A stretch of DNA of 64,000 nt, taken from Lichina pygmaea. Its lineage: Eukaryota > Ascomycota > Lichinomycetes > Lichinales > Lichinaceae. Under the pieces are notes generated by a model that was not told where the DNA came from, ran no database searches, and saw nothing but the letters and a program-made list of their open reading frames with translations. The stretch lies in contig OY730172.1 in NCBI GenBank assembly GCA_963422465.1, positions 4,402,001-4,466,000 on the forward strand, given 5' to 3'. Shown piece after piece: positions 56,501 to 64,000 of the stretch (its first letter is position 1; every line of letters starts with the position of its first letter). Position numbers and translations under genes: made by a program.

Positions 56501-58286
56501 GAGCGAGTTCTTATCACACTTCAATTTTAAGATCAGCTACTGTCCAGGCAGTCAGTGCAAGGCTGACACCCTCACTTGATATTCCCAAGATCTCCTGTCA
56601 GACAGTGATCTCTGTCAAGACTTCATGGAGTAAGTCATCCTCAAGCCCAAGAATCTTGCACATTCAGAGGTTCAAGTCAAGCCTATCCAGATCCTGAGAC
56701 ATTCAGAAGCTGCACCACTTGACACTGAACCTGATGCTGCCCCTCTTTCAGACGTCATCCAAGCTGCCTATAATAATCTTGCTGAAGGTGATCCAGTGGT
56801 AACAGTATCACAGATGCTAAGGGATAGTGTCAGGCACAGTCAAGAAGTGTCTCTCTCAGACTGCAGCTTGGAAAATGACTGTCTCTTCTACAAGAACTGA
56901 CTCTGGATCCCTGAGAACGATGAGCTACACCTACACCTATTCCAAGAAGCCCATGACCAAGCAATGGCTGGCCACACTGGGATTGCTAAGACCCACAATC
57001 TCCTGTCTTGTTAGTACTATTGGCCAAAGATGGTGAACATCATACAGCAGTACATCAGGAATTGTCATGTCTGCTCTCAAGCAAAGCCTGCCCGTGATTG
57101 CCAAGAAGAGCTGCTGTCTCTTCCCATACCTCAGCAATGTTGGCAGGATCTGGCTATGGATTTCATTACTGACTTGCCCAAGTCAAGAGATACCTGCTTC
57201 CCTGGTGCCAAGCACATCTGGGTCATCACTGACTGTCTCACCAAAGAACACCACTTTGTGCCATGTGCTGAGATAACAACCTCACATCTTGTCCAGATTT
57301 TCATCCAGTTTGTTGTCTGTACCCATGGCTTACCCAGGAGTATTGTCTCAGACAGAGGAGGTCAGTTTGTCAGCTTATTCTGGAAAGCACTCTGTGCCTA
57401 TCTTGATGTCATGCTACGACTATCCTCAGAACACCACCCAGAGACAGATAGTCAGACAGAACAAGAGAATCAGAAGCTTGAATGCTACCTGAGATTCTAT
57501 GTCAACTATCTCCAAGATGACTGGGTCCAATAGCTTCCTCTGGCAGAGTTCACACAGAACAACTCCCAGTCTGATTCCTCTGGTATGTTATTGTTCTTTG
57601 CCAACAAAGAGTTCCATCCACAACTCAGTATCATACCCATAAGTGAAGCCTGCAACCAAGATGCTATGGAAATCTCTGGAGAAATAACACAGATTCTGGA
57701 ACAGTTGCAAGCTGAACTCCGACTATCCCAGGAAGCTTAAGCTCACACTGCCAATTTGCATCAAGTCCTGTCACTGTCCTATTAAACTAGAGATCTTGTT
57801 TGGCTGAATACCAAGAACATCAGGACACGCCACCCATGCAAAAAGCTTGACAACAAGTGGATTGGACTATTCAAGGTGTTGAAGACAGTCGGAAGCTATG
57901 CCTACTATCTGGAGCTTCCACACACTCTCAAGATCCACCCTGTCTTTCATGTTTCCTTTCTACGTCTGACACCTGCTAATCCTATCCCTGGCCAATCAAA
58001 TGAACACCCTGGCCCTGTCATTGGTCAAGACACAGATGAAGAGTTCCAGGTTGAAGAAATCCTTGACTCCAAGCCAGCAACATCTTGACAGAAGTTCAAG
58101 TACCTGGTCAAATAGTCTGGATGGCCAATTAAAGATGCCACTGAAGAGTCTATTAAGCATCTTGAAAACACTAAAGACACCATCTACAACTTCCATGAGA
58201 AATACCCAAGGAAACCACAGCCACAGAACTACACTCACAAGTGGCCTGAGGCTCACAGGAGTTTGCTATGTGAAGAAGGGGGGTAA

Positions 58287-58639
58287 TGTCACAGTTCTGG
58301 CCCAGTTGCATATCTGGCACAAGTCACACACCTTGCCAGGAAGTTCCATCTGCACTGTTGCCTGTTTGCTCTGCTATTGCCTTGTTGTATATCTGGCACA
58401 AGTCACACACCTTGCCGGGAAGTTCCATCTGCACTGTTACCTGTTTGCTCCACTGTTGCCTGATCCCCTGCCTATAAGAACTTCTTCTGCTTCCCCAGCT
58501 TCTTCTCTTCTTTTCTCTTTTTCTTCCTTCCTTGTCTTTTGTCTTGTACATCAATCCAAGTCTCAAGTCTCAAGCCAAGTCAGGTCAAGGTTACTGAATC
58601 AGTTAGACTTGAGTTCTGCTCTGCCATTGTCTTGTCACA
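58287..58639 (+). repeat. Right (3') LTR of B1, with an internal tandem duplication
   Basis: 353 bp. It is longer than the left LTR because a segment of about 79 bp beginning TATCTGGCACAAGTCAC is present twice (from about 58311 and from about 58390). Confidence 0.85.
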
Positions 58640-58866
58640 GTGTGTTCAGCCTGAAGAGCTATTTGCTCCAGCTATCTGGGTCTTCTTATATACAGAAGCC
58701 TGAGAGGGGGGTTCTCTCTGAGGAGTATCAGCTTTTCTGTGTGGTGGAGTTGGCAGAGCTTGTTGCATCTCTGCCACCTCTGCCACCAGGTCAGGTGAAC
58801 ATTGTTCTGTGTACCTCTGTACACTCACTTAGGTAGGCTCAGCTGTTCCAGCCTGGGCCTTAACAC
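58640..58866. other. Unclassified spacer between B1 and LINE4
   Basis: About 227 bp with no match to the other elements in this window. It contains TCTGCCACCTCTGCCACC. It begins TGTG and ends near TAACA, so a fragment of another LTR is possible but unproven. Confidence 0.35.
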
Positions 58867-59528
58867 TTAGCTGTTCCTTCTTGAGCTTCTAGATCAGAAA
58901 CCAGAGGAAGATCAGAAGTCTTGTTAGCTTTGGACTTTCCCCACTTTGCCAGCTTCCAGAACTTTGAAGAGCTGGCCAGTTTATGGATTTGGTGTCTGAA
59001 GGTATTCTGCTTTCTATCTCTGATTACTTTTTTCTTGAGCTTGGTTGCTTGCTCAAGTTCCTCTTGACTTGCTTGCCTTCTTTGCACTTTTCTTCTTAGT
59101 CTTCTTTCTTCTTTGACTTTGTTTTGGATCTCTTGATTCCACCAGAAGACTGAGTGGCAAGATTGCTTCTGGAGCTGTGTGTATTTGCTTGCTATTTCTT
59201 GGAGAAATTTGTCAAGATACTCCAAGTACTTATCTATTTCATATTTGTCTTGGAAGTGGAAGGGCAGCTGTAGCTTCTCACACTCTGATCTTGCAAGGTT
59301 TGAGTCCAGTGTCTTCCAGTTCCTTTCTGGCTTCCAGGTTTTCCTTGGAGAATCCAGATCCAGGCTAGTTAGTACAGGTCTGTGGTCAGACCTATAAAAG
59401 AACTGGAGAGCCACTTTAGAGAAAATCAGAAAGTTAGAAAGAGAAGAAGAAATAAAAGACAGATCAATTGCAGAACATAGTTTTTCTGAAAAAGATCTTG
59501 CTCTGGTGGGAGTGAAAAGTGCAATAGC
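58867..59528 (-). mobile_element. LINE4: internal fragment of the same LINE family
   Basis: About 660 bp matching LINE3 43.66-44.33 kb. It covers the endonuclease C-terminus (RSDHRPVLTSLDLDSPRK) and the linker before RT. The frame 58860-59414 is open for 184 residues. The fragment is cut on the right by insertion of B2 at the word GCAATAGC, and its left end joins unclassified sequence. It retains the Glu codon that is a stop in LINE3. Confidence 0.85.
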
Positions 59529-59805
59529 TGTGACAAGGCAATAGCAGAGCAGAACTCAAGCCTAACTGATTCAGTAACCTTGACCTGACTTGGCTTGAGA
59601 CTTGAGACTTGGATTGATGTACAAGACGAAAGACAAGGAAGGAAGAAAAAGAGAAAAGAAGAAGAGAAGAAGCTGGGGGAGCAGGAGAAGTTCTTATAGG
59701 CAGGGGATCAGGCAACAGTGGAGCAAGCAGGCAACAGTGCAGATGGGACTTCCCGGCAAGGTGTGTGACTTGTGCCAGATATGCAACTGGGCTAGAACTG
59801 TGACA
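59529..59805 (-). repeat. Left (3') LTR of B2
   Basis: 277 bp, reverse complement of the B1 LTR type, with a single copy of the segment that is doubled in the B1 right LTR. Confidence 0.85.
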
Positions 59806-62800
59806 TTACCTCTCTCCTTCACATGGCGAACTCCTGTGAGCCTCAGGCCACTTGTGGGCGTAGTTCTGTGGCTGTGGTTTCCTTGAGTATTTCTCATGGA
59901 AGTTGTAGATAGTGTCTTTGGTGTTGTCAAGATGCTCAATAGGCTTTTCAGTGGCATCTTCAATTGGCTATCCAGACTATTTGACCAGGTACTTGAACTT
60001 CTGTCAAGATGTTGCTGGCTTGGAGTCAAGGATTTCTTCAACCTGGAACTCTTCATCTGTGTCTTGACCAATAACAGGGCTAGAGTGTTTATTTGATTGG
60101 CCAGGGATAGGATTAGCAGGTGTCAGATGTAGAAGGGAAACATGAAAGACAGGGTGGATCTTGAGAGTGTGTGGAAGCTCCAGATGGCAGGCACAGCTTC
60201 CAACTGTCTTCAACATCTTGAATAGTCCAATCCACTTGTTGTCAAGCTTTTTGCATGGGTGGCATGTCCTGATGTTCTTGGTATTCAGCCAAACAAGATC
60301 TCCAGTTTGATAGGACAGTGACAGGACTTGATGCAAATTGGTGGTGTGAGCTTGAGCTTCCTGGGATAGTCAGAGTTCAGCTTGCAACTGTTCCAGAATC
60401 TGCGTTATTTCTCCAGAGATTTCTATAGCATCTTGGCTGCAGGCTTCACTTGTGGGTGTGATGCTGAGCTGTGGATGGAATCTTTTGTTGGCAAAGAACA
60501 GTGACATGCCAGAGGAATCAGACTGGGAGTTGTTCTGTGTGAACTCTGCCAGAGGAAGCTATTGGACCCAGTCATCTTGGAGATAGTTGACATAGGATCT
60601 CAGGTAGTGTTCAAGCTCCTGATTCTCTTGTTCTGTCTGACCATCTGTCTCTGGGTGGTGTCCTGAGGATAGTTGTAGAATGATGTCAAGATGGGCACAG
60701 AGTGCTTTCCAGAATAAGCTGACAAACTGACCTCCTCTGTCTGAGATAATACTCCTGGGCAAGCCATGGGTATAGATAATAAACTGGATGAACATCTAGA
60801 CAAGATGCGAGGTTGTTATCTCAGCATATAGCACAAAGTGGCATTCTTTGGTGAGATGGTCAGTGATGACCCAGATGTGCTTGGCACCAGGGAAGCAGAC
60901 ATCTCTTGACTTGGGCAAGTCAGTAATGAAATCTATAGCCAGATCCTGCCAACATTGCTGAGGCACAGGAAGAGACAGCAGTTCTCTTTGGCAATCACAG
61001 GCAGGCTTTGCTTGAGAGCAGACATGACAATTCCTGATGTACTACTGTATGATGTTTACTATCTTTGGCTAATAGTACTAACAAGACAGGAGATTGTGAG
61101 TCTTGGCAATCCCAGTATGGCCAGCTATTGCTTGGTCATAGGCTTCTTAGAATAGGTGTAGGTGTAGCTCATTGTTCTCAGAGATCCAGAGTTGATTCTT
61201 GTAGAAGAGATAGTTATTTTCCAAGCTGCAGTCTGAGAGAGACACTTCTTGACTGTGCCTGACACTATCCCTTAGCATCTGTGACACTGTTGCCACTGGA
61301 TCACCTTCAGTAAGGTTGTTATAGACAGCTTGGATGATGTCTGAAAGAGGTGTAGCATCGGGTTCAGTGTCAACTGATGCAGCTTCTGAATATCTCAGGA
61401 TCTAGATAGGCTTGACTTGAACCTCTGAATGTGCAAGATTCTTGGGCTTGAGGATGACTTGCTCCATGAAGTCTTGACAGGGATCACTGTCTGACAGGAG
61501 GTCTTGGGAACATCAAGTGAGGGTGTCAGCCTTGCACTGACTGCCTGGACAGTAGCTGATCTTGAAACTGAAGTGTGACAAGAACTCACTCCAACAGGCT
61601 TGACAGCAGGAAAGTTGCTTTGACAACATGAAGTACTCCAAGTTCTTATGATCAGAGATCACCTTGACAGGTTCTGGAGATTCTTCAAGCTCTGCTCACT
61701 ATTCTTCAAAAGCACAGACAATTGCCAGCAACTCTTTGTTGTAGATCTTGTAGTTACATTCTGCTGGCAGGTGGTGGTGTGACAAGAAGGCAACAGGGTG
61801 TAGAACTCCTTCATGGTCTGGCTGTGACAGGACAGCACCAGAGACATAGTCAGAAGTGTCAGTCTTAACAACACACTCCTTCTCCAGATCAAAGTGCTGC
61901 AGGATAGGTGCAGTGCTGAACACCTTCTTGATACTTTCAAACAAGCACTGCTCTGGGGTTTCCCACTTGAAGACAATATTCTTCTTGGTCAGAGCTGTGA
62001 GTGGGGATGCAAGCTTGGCAAAATCTTTGATAAACCAGTGGTAGAAGTTTGCAAAGGCAATGAAGCTCTGCACTTTCTTGAGACTGGCAGGAGGCTTCCA
62101 CTCCTTGATGGTGTCAGTCTTGGCTGGGTCTATACTCACAGATCTGGGTTGGCTGTCTTCAGTGGCAGACTGAATGATAAGGCCAAGGTACTTGACTTGA
62201 TGCACTTCAAAGTTGCACTTGGAGATGTCAACTTGCAGGCTTGCATCTTGTAGTTGACTGAGAACAAGCTTGACGTGCTTCCGGTGTTTCTTGAGTGTCT
62301 GACTGTAGACAAAGATGTTATCCACATAGGCAGTGCCAAAGACATCAAGGATGTCAGATCCCAAAACATCATTGATGTAGTTCTGGAATGTGCTTGAAGT
62401 ATTGGCAAGACCAAAGGGCATGACAAGGTATTTGTAGAAGCCTGAGTGTGTGCAGAACACAGTCTTCCATTCTTCACCTTCCTTCATCCAGATACAGTTA
62501 AAGGCACCAACAATGTCAAGCTTGGTGTACCACACAGCTTTGCAAAGCTGGTCCAACATCTCCCGGATCAGTGGCAGGGGGTAACAGTTCTTGATAGTCA
62601 TGGTGTTGAGTGCTCTGTAGTCTACACAGAAACACAATCCACCTTCTGGCTTCTTGACAAAGAGGACTGGTGTAGCAGCAGGTGATGAAGATGCTTGAAT
62701 GAAGCTCTTGTTCAGGTTCTCTGTCAGGTACTTCTTGAGAACTTCAAGTTCTTCTCTGCTTATACTGTACAGAGGTCCAGAGAGTGCCTGGGTTCCTGGT

Positions 62801-64000
62801 TCCATCTTGATCTTGTGGTCAACTCCTGGGCGTAGAGGAGGAAGCTTGTCAGTGTCATCCTTGCTGAAGATGTCCAGGAACTTGTGGTACTGAGCAGGGA
62901 GAAGTGTGGCAGGATCCACACACTTCTTTGGCTTCAACACCTGCTCAATGTCTCTCAGAGAAACACTGAACACCTGGTGATCTGGCTTGGCAGCAAGGAG
63001 AGAAAATACGGCAGCATTGATGGGGATTGGTGTGGCAGAAAGAGGCTTGGGATCCTGAGGTGTTCTAGCAGATGTCTTGGCTTCAAGATCCAAAGAGATT
63101 GGATAGCCATTGTTTGACTTGAGGCATGCAGATCAGCAGTGATCTGACTTGAACATGATTAAGGTGTTTGTCCAATCAATGTGTGGCCTGTGCTTCTGGA
63201 GCCATGGCATCCCCAGAATCACATTATAGTGAAGACCAGGAGACACAAAGAGAGAGACTTCCTCCTGGTGCACACTATATACTGTGGTCATGATTGTCTT
63301 GGCAAGATACATAGTTTGTGACATCTTGCCATCAAACAATCACAATGTACGTGGGTAGGGGAGAGGTTCTTGGTGAAGAGATTACGTAAAGAAAGCACTA
63401 ATGCAGCCAAATGCTGAACAGCCAGAGTCAATGAGAGTATTGCACTTGAATTTCCCATCTAGGATACAAGGAAGAAACAAGCACTTGCTATCCAACTGCT
63501 GGTCTGGAGACAGATAGCCAACATGGAGATTCTTTTCATGTCCTTGGGTGTGATGATGACCAAGGACTACTTGTTTTCTGACTCTGGAGTAGTCTCAACA
63601 GTGGCAGACTTAGTGGTGGTCATGGTGGTGGTAACAACAGGTATGCTTTTCACTGGACAGAAGGTTGAGACATGACCTTGGTTTCCACAGTAGAAGCAGA
63701 GGCCTTTGCTTCAGTGATGTTCTTGCTCTTCTGGTGTCAGCTTAGAGTGGCTGAGATCTATGGTAGGACTTGGTGGCTGTGGTGTGAAGACTGGCTTGAT
63801 GAACCCTGGACACAGAACTGAAGCTTCTGACTGTGGAACTGAGGCTTGGGTGGGAGGTGCTTGACATGGATGGCAAGAGTTGGCAGAAGTGGCACGCAAC
63901 TGGTTGTCCTGCAGCTGGCATTCCTCAACAAGCTTCTGATAGCTGATGTCCTTGAGGTTGATGCTGACAAGCTGCTTGGCAAGCTTTTCAGAGATAGTAT
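59529..64000 (-). mobile_element. Element B2: Ty3/gypsy LTR retrotransposon, second family (fossil), cut by the window edge
   Basis: Inverted relative to B1. The 3' LTR is 59529-59805 and the rest runs off the right end, so neither the 5' LTR nor the target duplication can be seen. Parts on the minus strand: chromodomain-like region about 59950-60090, integrase about 60560-61070, RNase H about 61700-61880, reverse transcriptase about 62150-62900, protease near 63430, CCHC knuckle about 63660-63715, and gag from about 63711 onward. A long open stretch (61699-63093, 464 residues) covers RT and RNase H. It looks broken, with several breaks, but is better kept than B1. Confidence 0.88.

Larger units (their letters stand above)
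53235..58639 (+). mobile_element. Element B1: Ty3/gypsy LTR retrotransposon, second family (fossil)
   Basis: Bounded by LTRs that start TGTCAC and end GTCACA. Parts on the plus strand: gag from about 53569 to 54381, CCHC knuckle about 54385-54440, protease with DSGCS near 54660, reverse transcriptase about 55200-55900, RNase H about 56210-56395, integrase about 56930-57560 with a zinc-binding HHCC part before it, and a chromodomain-like end about 58020-58135. A G-rich tract (AAGAAGGGGGGTAA) precedes the right LTR. I find no matching target duplication (CAAGC on the left, GTGTG on the right). It looks broken, with many breaks, and so is older or more decayed than B2. Confidence 0.88.

Noticed and set aside
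58641-58863. Possible solo LTR (TG...TAACA) between B1 and LINE4
   Set aside because: No target duplication and no second copy in the window; left as an unclassified spacer.

Overview
The window is nuclear DNA of a filamentous ascomycete (Pezizomycotina). Short introns of about 50-210 nt are present. The host genes include ATP25, an ascomycete-type RsfS-domain mitochondrial protein, and a Con-6/Con-10-type KGG stress protein. The left part is a compact, GC-rich gene block. The right part is lower in GC and consists almost wholly of nested retroelements.

Host block (about 1-18.8 kb): CEF1/CDC5 spliceosome Myb protein (-), PEX12 peroxisomal RING protein (+), a LEU5-like mitochondrial carrier (-), a METTL4-like MT-A70 methyltransferase (+), ATP25 (-), mitochondrial RNA polymerase RPO41 (+), a KGG-motif conidiation/stress protein with an apparent frameshift (+), and a prolyl-4-hydroxylase-like 2OG-Fe(II) oxygenase (-). 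Three gene pairs are divergent. ATP25/RPO41 is a pair of two mitochondrial gene-expression proteins sharing a 411-bp region. TAC/GTA-rich palindromic tracts recur between these genes.

Transition (about 18.8-22.6 kb): AT-richer DNA with no gene I can name, a 26-nt palindrome and a minisatellite of roughly 90-bp units.

Retroelement nest (22.6-64 kb): three copies of one Ty3/gypsy chromovirus family (here family A, all on the minus strand, each with a clean 5-bp target duplication), two copies of a second Ty3/gypsy family (B, in opposite orientations), and four copies of one LINE family (one complete at about 5.3 kb, two chimeric, one fragment). Target duplications give the order: A2 went into LINE2, A3 into LINE3, LINE1 into A1, B2 into LINE4.

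Most notable: LINE1 and LINE2 do not begin with LINE sequence. Each begins with the same module of about 1.12 kb, fused to ORF2 at a different point in each copy. The first 113 nt of that module fold as an HDV-like self-cleaving ribozyme (7-bp P1 with a terminal G-U pair, P2, 3-bp P3, P1.1, P4 and a CUAA active-site strand). The predicted cleavage site falls exactly at the target-duplication border in both copies. The two copies differ by a paired change in P2 and a pairing-compatible change in P4. This looks like template jumping from a LINE RNA onto a discrete ribozyme-headed RNA, similar in logic to chimeric LINE fusions known in other ascomycetes. A second unusual feature is an antisense Cys-rich reading frame in every family A element, preceded by a TATA box in the LTR at a nearly constant distance.
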